From assembly GCA_003550325.1 (NCBI GenBank), contig QKWP01000222.1:361957-425956 (forward strand): DNA of 64,000 bases. The letters run 5' to 3'. The stretch comes from Gigaspora rosea (taxonomy: Eukaryota; Glomeromycota; Glomeromycetes; Diversisporales; Gigasporaceae). Below the pieces are notes generated by a model, which was given only the letters and a program-made list of their open reading frames with translations, was not told where the DNA came from and did no database searches. This document shows, piece after piece, positions 34,304-46,447 of this stretch (position 1 is the first letter of the stretch; each line of letters begins with the position of its first letter). The position numbers were made by a program, and so were the translations under genes.

Positions 34304-35662
34304 TGCCTATTATCTATCCATCCTGCAATTTTATTAATATCATTGAGATTAATAATTTTAGAGTCGAATTGTCGCCATCGCTCACGAATACCTTTTGTTG
34401 ACAATCTCTGCGTTATTTATTTTAAAGAAATTCTGACTTAAATTTGACGCTTTAAATGTTTAACAGTAACTAAAATACATATATGGTTATCAGTTATGTA
34501 CGATACAGGAAATTTAAATACCTCTTAAATTATAAATCTCAATGGGGTGAATGAGGAAAACTTTATTGAAGTCAATAATTTAAGGAATATTTGATTTTAA
34601 TGTACTACTTGATATACATTAACTCTATGGAAATTGTGGGTTTTAACTTTCTGGTGTAATCTAAATGTAGCACCCAATCAAGTTATACATAAAATTTCTT
34701 TAATAAAGCTAGGGATATTTACTATTTATATTTTGTCTCCATAAAAAGTAATTTTGGTTTTTAGATTCCTTGTACCGTACGTACGACGCAAGTGTGTTAC
34801 GTCACGTATCATCATATTTCGGGTTGAAGCGCTGGCCATTTATTTGTAAATCTCGGCATTAAGAAACATCTCACAAGATAAACCCAGCATATATTTCACA
34901 TATCTTGTGCGAGACTACCACGCGAGTTCGCACATTCCATGTGATAAAAATTCATTATAGAATATATCGTCTAAAATTTGCCTTTCTTTTTTTTCTGTTG
35001 ATTTAGAAAAGGAGGCTAAAATCAAAGGAGTGGTATCCATAGCACCTTACAGTCTTCACAAAGAACTAGGTTCTTTTTAAAAATCTTAGGTGTTAAATTT
35101 ATCTCGCGTGAGATATGATGCAAATCGTGCAAAAATCGCGGGCGCGTAATAGTTCAGTCATCTTGTGTGAAATACATCTCTAATCAATACTTTACTCAGG
35201 GTATTCTCCTCTTAATGGGTTTATCGAATGATTTGATTGGTTAAAAAAAAATCGTTTGTGGTTATTATTTAGGTCGGGAAGCCAAGTTTTTTCATAAAGC
35301 TCTCTGATTGGTTAAAATTTAAAATCCACATTTCGCACTATAGATTTGCAGCAAATTTGTTATAAGGAACTTTCATTAATTCCAATGATTGAACGAATTT
35401 CGATCACTAGCAAATTACATTAAGGGAGTTGCTTGAGAACCTTCAGTTAATTATTAAATCATACTAAGCACGACAGGTCAAATGTATCAGAAATGTGTCG
35501 GGAATTAAATTTTAATTAGTGAAAAATGTTTTTAATCGATCAATGCTATTAAGATAAATAAATTACGGAACACTTAGTTTATTGTGTCAAAGAAAATATT
35601 TTAAATAATAAAAAATGTTCAGTTAGTTCATCATTCCGGTCAACAAACTTTTTGCTCCCAAA
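34304..35662. other. Gene-free stretch
   Basis: Less AT-rich than neighbours, but no domain or bounded element recognised. A GTACCGTACGTACGACG cluster lies at 34774-34790. Confidence 0.3.
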
Positions 35663-36448
35663 CTGACTCGATGATTTCCTGCGGTGGTTAAGACAAAATT
35701 CTGCGGGTGGTTAAGACAAATTCTGTGATAAATTTTTTTGTGCAGTTATGTAGTGCATTTTGTAAATTTCCGTAGTTCTGTACTACCGTTTCGTAATTTT
35801 TGTGATTTATAATTCCGTTACTCCCCGTCAGGGCCAGTGATTTTCTGCGGTGACAAAATCAAAATTATGTGGTGACAGAATTTAAATTAAGTGATGTGAT
35901 GTGAACCATATTTGCCAAATTATGTGCGATTCTGCGGTATATTTGGCCAAAATATTTGCGATTCTGTGGCATGCTTACGAAATTATGTGTAATTCTGTGT
36001 TATACATAAACTAAAATTTGTCGGAACTTTCTGGACTTTGTTTCGAAAAAATTTTCATGACCTTGCTCGTAATTTGAGTTCATTAAAATTCTACGTCGGG
36101 AGATACCGGATCTGTTAGATTTTATATATCGACTTGCCAATAAATTGGCAAATTATGTGACAATTCTTATAAATTTGCATATTGTGTGCTATTATGCGGT
36201 GATAAACACCAAATTATGTAATATAGGCGTATTTATGTGAATTCTGTGGTATTATGTGAAACACATAAAATCACTGGCCCTGCTCCCCGTACATTTCCGG
36301 GATTGCTGGGCCTGAATTTATGACCAAATCCTGCGATGCCTTTGTGAATTCTGCGTTATTTTGCGCATTTTTTTTTGTGGTTGGCTGTGCTGTGATTAAG
36401 AAAAATTCTGCTGTTTTCTGTGAATCACAGAAAATCATCGGCCCTGCC
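35663..36448. mobile_element. Outer word element interrupted by the 35829 element
   Basis: Left CTCGATGATTTCCTGCGG pairs imperfectly with right CAGAAAATCATCGGCC. Words CTGCGGTGGTTAAGACAAAT and AATTCTGCG resemble those of the inner element, so parent and insert are relatives. Flanking duplication not resolved. Confidence 0.55.
35821..36290. mobile_element. hAT-type word element with CTCCCCGT duplication
   Basis: Ends CAGGGCCAGTGATTTT (35829) and AAAATCACTGGCCCTG (ending 36282), flanked by perfect 8-bp CTCCCCGT (35821-35828, 36283-36290). The interior repeats AATTATGTG, TTCTGCGGT and GTGACAAAATT words. About 454 bp, non-coding. Confidence 0.9.
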
Positions 36449-36588
36449 CGGGCCACAACAAATATTAAATTTGTATTCCGTTCAACTTTCATAGGCCGAC
36501 ATTCGTATGATTAGCTTATTGTTGAAAGCGTAACGTTTCACTAATAAAAAATCACCCTAAAACCATTCTAGCTTCGAAAAAACGACTG

Positions 36589-36960
36589 TGCAAAAAATAA
36601 TCAATATCCTCAAGAACTTCACTTATATACCGCTTGACATACTATTGTAATAACAATAACATGATAAGCTTACTAATGCTCATATTTTACGTATTCTAAA
36701 TATTAGAGTTAGTAGTGTAACTTTAGATTATGTAATAGATCTTGATATATGAACATTACTGTTTCATAATTCTTGATTAAAATAAGATTGAATTACTTTA
36801 ATTACTTTCCAAAATATAATGATAATAAATTATTTACTACACTTTATGCTATGCGTATCTGCATATTTGTGACAATTCTTTTTTGCTTGTTTATTGGTTT
36901 GTAAGCTTTTTTAATTAGATAAAATTTTTGCATTTTGATTGGTTAATTAATCACGCGTTA
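36589..36960. repeat. Dispersed repeat family X, short copy
   Basis: Shares ordered blocks with 18354-19920 (CTCAAGAACTTCACTTA, AATAACAATAACATGATAAG, GTATTCTAAATATTAGAGTT, GTTTGTAAGCTTTTTTAATT). A fragment of AATAACGC-word sequence follows (36955-37020). Non-coding. Confidence 0.5.
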
Positions 36961-37020
36961 TTTTGAAAATATCCGGTTTCGAAAATTAGCCTTATTTCGA
37001 AATAACGCACACACGCGTAC

Positions 37021-37806
37021 TCGAAAAAATAATATTGACGGAAATTTCGTTTACGCTCGTACACGTACATATCAGAGATTTTTACTAAAAAATAAATATC
37101 GAAAAGCTTCAAGAATAATTTTTTGGCGATGTATAATATTAATATCTCAACAAATTGTACAGTATAATAATATGGGAGTAGCCGGGTCGATATTCCTTAT
37201 TATTTTTATGTATTTGCAAAAATTTTGATAACGTTTAATAAACCACTTAGAAGCACTGATGGAGATCTTTATTTTCATCTATCGTAGCGATTATGATTAT
37301 TATCAAATCGCAGCAAAAATGATATTTGAGCAAACTTTAACAATAGCACCATTCTTATATATTGATTTTTATCTAAAATGTTATAATAATAACTAAACTT
37401 ATGCTACAATACGTTTGCACTATTTGATCTCTAGTAAGCATCATCTAATCTTAATGTTTAAAACGCCTTTAATTCAACAAATGTTACTGAGAAAAAATTT
37501 TTAGCATTCTCCACATAAATTTACTCAATTGATTAAAAGTACTTTACTCTGCAAAAAAAAAACATAATCCAAATTCATTAATTACATCGATCAGCAGCCA
37601 TCTAATAACAGACGAGTTTATTTCTAAAAATAATATTTATATCAAAGATATTAAAAAAAATTAGATTCAGCTAGCATAAGGGTCTATCGATGAATAATTG
37701 ATGAAGTTTAAACAGTCGATTGGTCGTCAAACAATTTTAAATAAAAATTGCCTCATTAAATAGTTAACCTACCATTTGGGTTACGATTTCAATGGTTAAA
37801 ATTTTT
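37021..37806. other. 3' flank of the FMO gene
   Basis: AT-rich, no gene or bounded repeat. It must contain the FMO poly(A) site but the signal cannot be chosen. Confidence 0.3.
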
Positions 37807-40093
37807 CTAATGTTGAATTGGATTTATTTTATTATAAGCCATAATTGCATCTTTAGCACCTTCCCAGGATTGTCTTCCAATTAATCGATACTATGAATTA
37901 TAAATAAAATCTTTTAACCTTAGATAATAATATTCACAAAAATGATTCCTTCTAACAGACTTACCTGAATAGGAGTTCTCACTCCAAACATAACGAGTTT
38001 CCACATATTAAAACCAAATTTTTTTAATATCTCTAAAGAATAAGGATAACAACCTAATTCCTGACTAATCTTATCAAGGTACTCATAATAATCAAGTTCC
38101 ATTGTATGTCTTGCTGATAAATAGTATTGATTTCTGTTTTTTTTATGATAATTTCTAATTGCGATATTCATATCTTGAGGTGAGGGGAGCGGATTAATTA
38201 AACCTTTAATTAAACTTGTCACATAACGAGATTGCAACTCGCTTTTTTGATGAAAAGAATAAAAAATTATATAGTACGATGTAGATATTACAACGGTATT
38301 ATCAAAATAATAATTACGTACGTAATAGGGAAAATGGCGCCAATTGGCTGGAATAAACCAATAAACGCGATATTACGATAATTTGGTGGAAATATCATCT
38401 TATACATCCATGTCAAATTTTCTTTATATTCATCTTCAAATTCTTGTTCAATTTCTGGACCACCATTAATAATTTCTCTATCTAAAAATGGAAAATCTAT
38501 ATGATAACCAGTCGCATAAATAACTGCATCAATGTTTTCCACGATAGAACCATCAACAAATTTAATTGATTTTGTTTCATCAGACATTAATTCTAAAATG
38601 TTTTTTGTAACAATAATAGTGCCGGTACTGAGACGTTCGAAAAAATCAGATTTTACGGTTGGGTGATGAGTAAAAAGTGGAGTAGTTGGTTGAAGAGATG
38701 GTGGATGAGGACCTACAATCTGGACAATACGTTTTGTAATAACCGAAGTAGAAGATTTTGGAAGGAAGGTGTCAGAAAAACGACTTCTTAATTGGTCAAT
38801 TGCCTTTCCATCGATCAAGCGTGGCATGATCCATGGGAGTGTTCCTATCGGAATATTGAATTAAATAGCTGAAAAGAGAATGCATTAATAAATATAGCGA
38901 TGGTTTTATTACCTCTACGAACGCACAAATACACTTGTGACGCGACATGAGATAATTCGACAGCAATATCAAGTCCACTATAAATAAAAGTTACAGAAAG
39001 CTGAATATATGATTTAATTCATATTAAGCTATTGTATATTCATATCTGAAATTTAGTTACATACCTATTACCAACTCCCACGACAACAACACGCTTATTT
39101 TCGAAAGGTGCGGCTCTAATAAAAAAAAAAATTTTAAATAATTTAGGTCGTCTTAATCAAATATATGATAGTTCCACTTGACATTAAAAAAAATAATTTA
39201 TATATTATTTAATGTAATAAAATTAATAAATTCGATCATGATATGATTAATAACAATGATCCATTTCATTTATTGATTTTTTCTATTCATTTTTTACTTA
39301 CCGCCTGTAAAAATGTGAATGAGTTTGTTCACCCTTAAATTTATCCATCCCTTTATATTTAGGCCACCTATGTTTTCTATGATGTCCATTACAAACGATA
39401 ACATAATCAAATATTTCTTCATGTTCATTTTTTGGATTATCTTCAGTTTGATCTTTATCCTCACAAGTAATATATTTGACTTTCCAACGATGATCAGGAA
39501 GATAAGATACATTAACAACAGTTGTACGAAATTTGATGTATGGCCAAAGTTTAAAATGGTCGGCATACATATTAAAGTATCTTTTTTAATGGGAGGTAAG
39601 TAATTTTATTAGTAGGATGCAGAAGAGAAAGATAAAAAAAAAATAAAACAAAAAGTACTTTGCAACAAGTGAGTTATGTAAATAGGTTGGCCATTCTGGA
39701 GGGAGTGGAAAATCTGAAAATGTCATCTAATTTATGATAAAAATCAACGAATTACTCAACTATATCAATAAATAAATACATCAATACAAATATTCCATAA
39801 AAATTACACACCATTTCTTTAGAAGTATTGATAATAAGGCTTTTATAAGTTGATGGATTTGGATCCTTATTTTCGTCATTAACTTCAACAAAATTCCAAA
39901 GACCTCCTACACAAGATGTTTGTTCGAAACATATTGGATCCAAATCATCAGCGAGGCATTGTTTCAAGGCTGTTAGACCTGATGAACCTGATGTTTTTTT
40001 ATATTGATATATCAGAACTATTTTAAAACATGCCGATATACAAATGATCTTTAACATACCAGCGCCGATAATAGCGATACGTGGTTTAGCCAT
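37807..40093 (-). CDS. Flavin-containing monooxygenase, 9 exons, intact
   Basis: Exons on the minus strand: 40060-40093, 39812-39987, 39659-39726, 39302-39580, 39065-39115, 38913-38977, 38322-38844, 37965-38241, 37807-37890; all GT-AG, phases agree, 1557 nt = 518 aa plus stop, normal for the family. MAKPRIAIIGAG joins SSGL to give the FAD motif GAGSSG; FKGEQTHSHFY matches the FMO signature FxGxxxHxxxY; VVVVGVGNSG is the NADPH-binding motif; ATGYHIDFPFL is the late FATGY motif. FMOs use NADPH and O2 to oxygenate soft nucleophiles (N, S) in small molecules; the substrate here cannot be told. No signal peptide; no obvious C-terminal membrane anchor. No operon partners. Confidence 0.95.
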
Positions 40094-41640
40094 TTTGAAA
40101 AATTCTAACGAGATTTCAGGCCTATATATATATATAAAGTAGTATATTTAGGGCGCCTCCATAGATGTGTAGATCATGACTAGAATTAGGGTTAGAGTTA
40201 GAGTAAACGAGCTTGTAAGTTAGTCAGCATGGTGGGAAATAGCGAATCCTTATATTTAATGTTCCTTTTGGGATTTACAATGATATACCCAATTTATCGG
40301 ACGTGGGTACCACCATGGCGTGTATCCTCTACCAGTTTTAAGAGCTGGACGGTGCGGGGCACATAAGGATGGTATATTGCTTCAATGTGTATACGGTACT
40401 CGATATACGTCGATTGCATATAAAATGATGTAAGATTAAATCAAATAATTTCCGGTACTATTGTTTTGAATAGGACCATTGCCTATTGGTACTGTAAGGT
40501 TATTTAAAAAGTACGCCAAAAAAAAAAGTCTATCAGTTATATCATTATAGTTATAATATTACTAATCAACTTTGAAAAAATAAGCCTAATGATTTTATGC
40601 AGATCTAGCAGATAAAAGACACGAGATTCTTTTTATTGAAGTATTGGAGAAACCTAAAAAAACAGTTAATACCACCACATTACGATTTACATTTTATAGC
40701 ACTAATTAATTAATTAATTAAATATCGTATCATTTCTTTCATTTACATCGCTTATTTCTAATGGTATAAAGAAAATACTATTTAATTTACATACAAACAA
40801 AAATTTTCTTGTAATTATCAAAGGCTTATGCGTGAATTATTAATTATCTCTTAAACTGCTTCTCCTGCAAATGCCCTGAAAAATTTTTTTTTTAAAAATC
40901 TTATTTTTAAGGAAACATTTATATGTGTATGTATAGATAAGTTGATATCCCTTTTCAACCCTTATCGTTTTATACTTTACATGTCACACCCATTTGTAAA
41001 TAAATTAGTAACGTGTATAAACACTGTGAAATTCTATTTTGACCCGGGTCAAAATAGAATTGGCCTTTTAAATATTAATTTTAGCTGTGTATATACTTTC
41101 TAATGTACACTAGTGTATAAACATGGGTATATCTTATTAAATTAACTCAAGTTTTTTTTTAATAATAAAAAAATACTTGAATTTAATATATTAATTTTAA
41201 AATTTTTGAATTTAATTTTGATTTTTGATTAATTTTTAATTAATTTTAATCAATTTTAATAAAAAAAATTACTAAAATTTTAACAAATTTTAGCTTTTAT
41301 CTAACATTTGTTATAGTGATTAAAAAAATATATAAATTTGTTTAATCTATATTCAGTTAATACTATTTATAGTAAAAATTTTATAATTATAACTTGTTAT
41401 TTTAAAAAGTTATAAGAAGTAACTTTTAACTAGCATTTTGGAATAATAAAAATATTTAGGTTCTAAAATATTTTAGACAATCAAAATATATTTGGTTTAA
41501 CTAAATCATTTTTGTAGCCTAAATTATTTTTGATATTCTAAATTATTTAAAATTTAAATAATCTAATACAATTTTGACAACTATATATAAGTACAACTAT
41601 ATCAATTAATTTTAATTTTAATCTAGAAAATACTTAGATA
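40094..41640. other. 5' flank of FMO, then AT-rich repeat DNA
   Basis: (TA)n at 40122-40134 lies just upstream of the FMO start. 40260-40520 is less AT-rich with no recognisable domain. From 41100 on, low-complexity TTTAATT-type sequence dominates. Confidence 0.35.
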
Positions 41641-42330
41641 GTTATATTTATTTATTTTAGTTTAAATCAAAAACAAAAATGTATCAAAATTGGTTATTTA
41701 TTATATTAGAACTTTTATTAATTTTTGTTATTATATATAAAATTAAAAAAAAACCTATTTTGATTATTATTCTAGTATCAAACTAGAATCTTGATAATTT
41801 TAGTAATTGGTACAATAAAAAGTCATTTGGAAAAGTGAAAATGATTGATTATTTATTTATTTTAATTTAAGTCAAAAACAAAAATGCATCAAAATTGGCT
41901 ATTTATTGTATTAGAACTTTTATTAGTTTTTTGTCACCATGAAATTAAAAAAAAACTTTTTTGATTATTATTCTAGTATCAAACTAGAATCTTGACAATT
42001 TCAGTAATTGGTACAATAAAAGGTCATTTGGAAAAGTGAAAATGCTTGATTATATGAAAGAAAGTCTAGAACTACATATAAATATATTTGGTTTACTAAA
42101 TAATTTTGTAGGCTAAATTATTTTTAATATACTAAATTATTTAAAATTTAGATAATCTAATTTCTAGTATCAAACTAGAATCTAGAATCTTGATAATTTC
42201 AGTAATTGGTGCAATAAAAGGTCTTTTAAAAAAGTAAAAATGCTTGATTATATAACACAAAGCCTAGAACTATATATACATAATAAGAATATACCAATAG
42301 AAGAAAAATAAAAAGCTATTAAAATATTAA
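41640..42330 (+). repeat. Three copies of a coding-like segment
   Basis: Segments near 41665-41850, 41870-42050 and 42150-42260 share TTCTAGTATCAAACTAGAAT, TTGGTACAATAAAAGGTC and AAAAGTGAAAATGCTTGATT. In one frame they read LDNFSNWYNKRSFGKVKML-like, with stops between. The third copy continues as a longer open stretch (NIPIEEK...KELKIYI). Probably a transposon gene relic, partly triplicated; family unknown. Confidence 0.45.
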
Positions 42331-43700
42331 AAGAACTAAAAATATATATAATACATATATATACTAAAAAAATTTTAAGAATAGAATTGTATACAATAAG
42401 AAAAATTTTAAATTTTTGCAGCATACTAAGTGACTACTTGTTGTATTGGTATTAAACCTGTATTAAGTAGTAAATCATTTTTAAAAAAAATAAACCTTAT
42501 AATAAACAAAATCGAAAATTCATATATTTTTTCTATAGTATAGGAATCTGGCTTGCTTATATATAAAGTTTTTTTTATTAAGTAACTTTTTATGTTGTTT
42601 AATTAAAAGTTGTAGAGCTAATTTTTGTAATTCTAATTGTAATAAAATCACTGAAATTGGCTTGATAGATCATAAGATATAAGTAATTTTCAATTAGTTA
42701 CTATAGAGCTTTTTCTTAAAAATTGAAGTACATGAGATTCTATTTACTATATAAGGTAATTAGTTACATGCCCACTGATTTTTACTATAAAATTTATACC
42801 CTTTAACTGCGGTTCACCCCTTAAACAACTTTCTTTTATGGTTTAACTTTTAGTAATAAATATATATATATATATTAAAAGTCATTTATCTATTGTTGAT
42901 AGATGGATTATTTAAAATTAATCTACAAACTTGGCAATATACCAAGTAATTATACCAATATTAAATCTGTATTAAACTATTTGTCCATTATAACTCTAAT
43001 TAAAATTTATTTTAATAAATAAATGGATAATTGTCAAAAATAAGTTAATAAATAGATCCAAATTATCTAAACAAATGAACTTAGTGTAATATAAAACAAT
43101 CTTATATATTTATCATATATGTTTAAATGCTAAGTATCTTTAAAAAATTTTTTTATACTAAGTTAACAGCCAAAATCAATTAATTGAAAGTTGTAAAGCT
43201 TAATAATACAAATCTAAAAAAGATAAGATTATCCAAATCAGACTAGTAGTTGCAGAAAAATTTTTAAAAAATAATTGACTAACTATATAAAATTTCTATA
43301 TAAACAATAGTTTGTTTACATAGTAATTTTACATAATCAACCAATCATTTTTGTAATAATATTTAGCAACCACTAGACCAATTTGAATTATCTAACCTCT
43401 TTTAGATTCCTCTTAGTAAGCTCTACAACTTTCAATTAATCAATCTTTTTTGTTAACTTAGAATAAAAAAGTTTTATTTGAATAATTGTCAAAAAATCTT
43501 GATATATACTGTTTATGTAATTTATATTGTGATCTGTATTATAATTATGCATTAGATGTCTGGCAAATCATCAATTAAATTATTTTTACTAAAAAGCTAA
43601 GCTATAATAATACAAGCTTACTATATTAAAAAGCAAAAGAAATATATGAATTTTGAAACTAGAAAATAAGGAAAATATAAATATATTATCTTTAATAGTT
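42331..43700. other. AT-rich gene-free stretch
   Basis: No gene. GTTGTAAAGCT / AGCTCTACAACTTTCAATTA phrases at about 43185 and 43420 are inverted and may bound a small foldback element (43140-43450). Confidence 0.35.
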
Positions 43701-45010
43701 TATTAACTAAATTGTTTAATATCTATCCCTTAAATTGTAATCTAGCAATTTGCCTAGATTTTTTTAATTTTTTAAATAAAATAAAAATTTATTAAGAATA
43801 TAGAGTATATATTATTTATAGAATATTTTCTTTAAAATATATTTTATAAACTTTATTATAAAAATTTTTTAAATTTATTAATAAACTTTAAAGCAATAAA
43901 AGTTTTAAAGTTTTATTTTAAAATTTTTACTATAAAATTTTCTTTAGATTTTTTTAAATTTATATATTCCCATCTATAAAAAAAATTTTTACTTCTAATA
44001 CAAGTCCTAATTTTTACAAATAAATCACAAAAGTTGCAGTAATAAAAGTTGTAATCCTTTTTATAAACTACAATACTACAATATTCTATTAAAACAGGAA
44101 GCTAGAACTAATATTTATAAAGTTTGCCAAGAATAAGTAAATAATTTTTTTAGTTAAAAAATTTTTAAAATTTGTCTATTTTTAGCTTATTAGCAACTTA
44201 AACTTTTTTCTTATAATATAAAATCAATACTACTATAATATAATCCTTATTTTTAAATATTATTAAAAAAAATTTATTTAAATATTTTAAGTTTTAAAAA
44301 ATATAGATCATAAGCATATTTATAGTAATTTTCCAAACAAATTTGTCTGGATTTGCTTATATTTTAAGAAATAACAATTATTTATAATTCACATAGACTA
44401 ATTTGAGTAAATTATTTCTTGAATTGTAATGCAAACAAATTTGTCTATATAGATTTTAAAATTTTAAATTTTTTAAATAAAACTTTAAATATTAATTTTA
44501 GCTATATACAGTACTTTCTAAATAAAAAATATAATATTAATCTGTTTTATTAACTTAATTATTTAAAATTATTAAAAAATTTTGGTATAATAAAAGTTTA
44601 AAGTTTTTGTTTTTTAACTTTTACTTTAGAATTTTTTCTTTGGATTTTGTCTTTGTCAATAAAAAATTTTTTTACTTCTAATACAAGTCTTAATATTTAC
44701 AAGTAAATTATTTAAAATGCAATAATGAAAGTTGTTATCCTTTATATAAACTACAATATTGTATAAAACTAGATTTTTAAAACCAATATTTAAAGAATTC
44801 ACCAAAATATTTTTAGCTTAAAGCAGCATAAGCTTTTTGTTTTATAATATAAATTTAAATAATTTAAAATATAATTCAGGGTTTCAAATATTATTATATC
44901 AAATTTTATTTAAATATTTTAAATAATTAAAAAAATAGATTAGAGATATATTTATAGTAAAAATATAGGCAAATTTGTCTGCAAATCTCTATAGATTAAG
45001 GGTTAAATAG
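43700..45010. repeat. Degenerate ~675-bp tandem duplication
   Basis: Phrases recur at an offset of ~670-680 bp: TTTTACTTCTAATACAAGTC (43990 / 44665), AAAGTTGTAATCC / AAAGTTGTTATCC, ATAAACTACAATA, and AAATTTGTCTGG / AAATTTGTCTGC. Heavily diverged and non-coding. Confidence 0.5.
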
Positions 45011-45365
45011 AGCATATTTTTTAAAAAAGATAAAGCTAAATAACTTTTGATTTATTTAAATAATTTGAGATGATACTAATAAGCCCAAAATTATTAAAAT
45101 CCAATTACAGAATTACAAGATAATGTACTATCAAATAATGCTATGCCTAAAGAGTAAGAAGAATTGGTTATATATAGGTTTAAACAATTCTTTCTACCTT
45201 CTAGATAATTTTGTAATTGAGATGTTAATAATTTTAGACTTATTAAAATTGTCTTAGTGACAAACAATTTAGTAGTAAAATCATTTAAAACAGGGCAGTA
45301 AATCAAAAGTTATTTAGCTTTAAATTTTCTAAAAAATATGATCTACTTATAAATTACTTAAATTA

Positions 45366-46447
45366 GAGGTCAGCTAAAGCAGAAGAGAGTTTTGATTGTC
45401 TACATGCATGATATCGATCAGTGAATGCTTATCTACATTTATGAACAAAATTTGGTATTTTTTATATCTTTTAGCAAAGGTTTCTCAATGGCTATGTAAT
45501 TAAACTTAACAAAAATTTTTTTATTCAATTCTACAAGCTTGCAGAATTGGAATAAAAAAAGCTTCATTGGCCTGATAGTTATTGAGAGATGTTTGTTTAA
45601 AGTTTAAAAAAAATCATTGAAATCTTGAGAAATATAGATATATAGTTACGATCATGTTTTTTAAATTTAAAAAAAATTTCTTGATAATTACCAAACCAAA
45701 TTTAATGAAAATTTTTTATTATAATTTAACAAAATTGTAAAATTAAAATAAAAAAATAATTGAATTTGGATTGGTAGTTGTTGAGGTATATTTATTAAAA
45801 GCTAAAAAAAATTTAACTGTAACAGATGCTTCAATTTTAAACAAGATTACCTGCATATAACTGATAAAATTCGATCAAATTTTTTTTTATTTAGTTCTAT
45901 AATCTCATAGAATTAAAATAAAAAATATTGATCGAATTTGATTAGTATGTGTTGAATGTTAAATTTTAGCACCTATAAAAGAGAAGTTGCAGGTAAATTT
46001 TTTTGAAGTTTTAATCAATATTTCTCAACAATTACTCAATATATTCTTTTGCATTAATTCTACAGGCTTGTAGAATTAAAATAAAAAAAATTTCATTTAA
46101 TTTGGTTCAGTAATTATCGAGAAATTTTTTTATTTAAATTTTAAAAAACGATCATAGCTATAATATAGCTATATTTCTCTAAGATTTCGATGATTTTTTT
46201 TTAAACTTTAAACAAACGTTTCTCAGTAACTACCAGGCCAAACCCAATGAATCTTTTTTTATTCCAATTTTGCAAGCTTGTAGAATCGAATAAAAAATTT
46301 TTTATTAAGTTTAATTACATAGCTGTTGAGAAACCTTTGCTAAAAGAAATAAAAAATACCAAATTTTGTTCGTAAATGTAGATAATCATTCACTGATCGA
46401 CATCACGCATGTAGACAATCAAAACTCGCTCCGCTTTAGCCGACCTC
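45366..46447. mobile_element. 1.08-kb palindrome-array element, GAGGTCRGCTAAAGC ends
   Basis: GAGGTCAGCTAAAGCAGAAG (45366) pairs with CTCCGCTTTAGCCGACCTC (ending 46447). TIR homology runs ~190 bp inward (TTTTGATTGTCTACATGC, ATGAACAAAATTTGGTATTT). Between the TIRs about five palindromic modules are centred near 45537, 45725, 45905, 46060 and 46270 on TTCTACAAGCTTGTAGAA. Arms resemble those of the 24909 element (AATAAAAAAAGTTCATTG..., TTGAGAAACCTTTGCTAAAA). End sequence is shared with the MITE at 1974-2122. Non-coding. Confidence 0.85.

Noticed and set aside
39294-39603. Additional 90-94-aa frames over the FMO gene
   Set aside because: Shifted or antisense shadows of FMO exon 4.
45094-45306. 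70-aa minus-strand reading frame
   Set aside because: AT-rich low-complexity sequence beside a tandem duplication; no recognisable domain, only short length.
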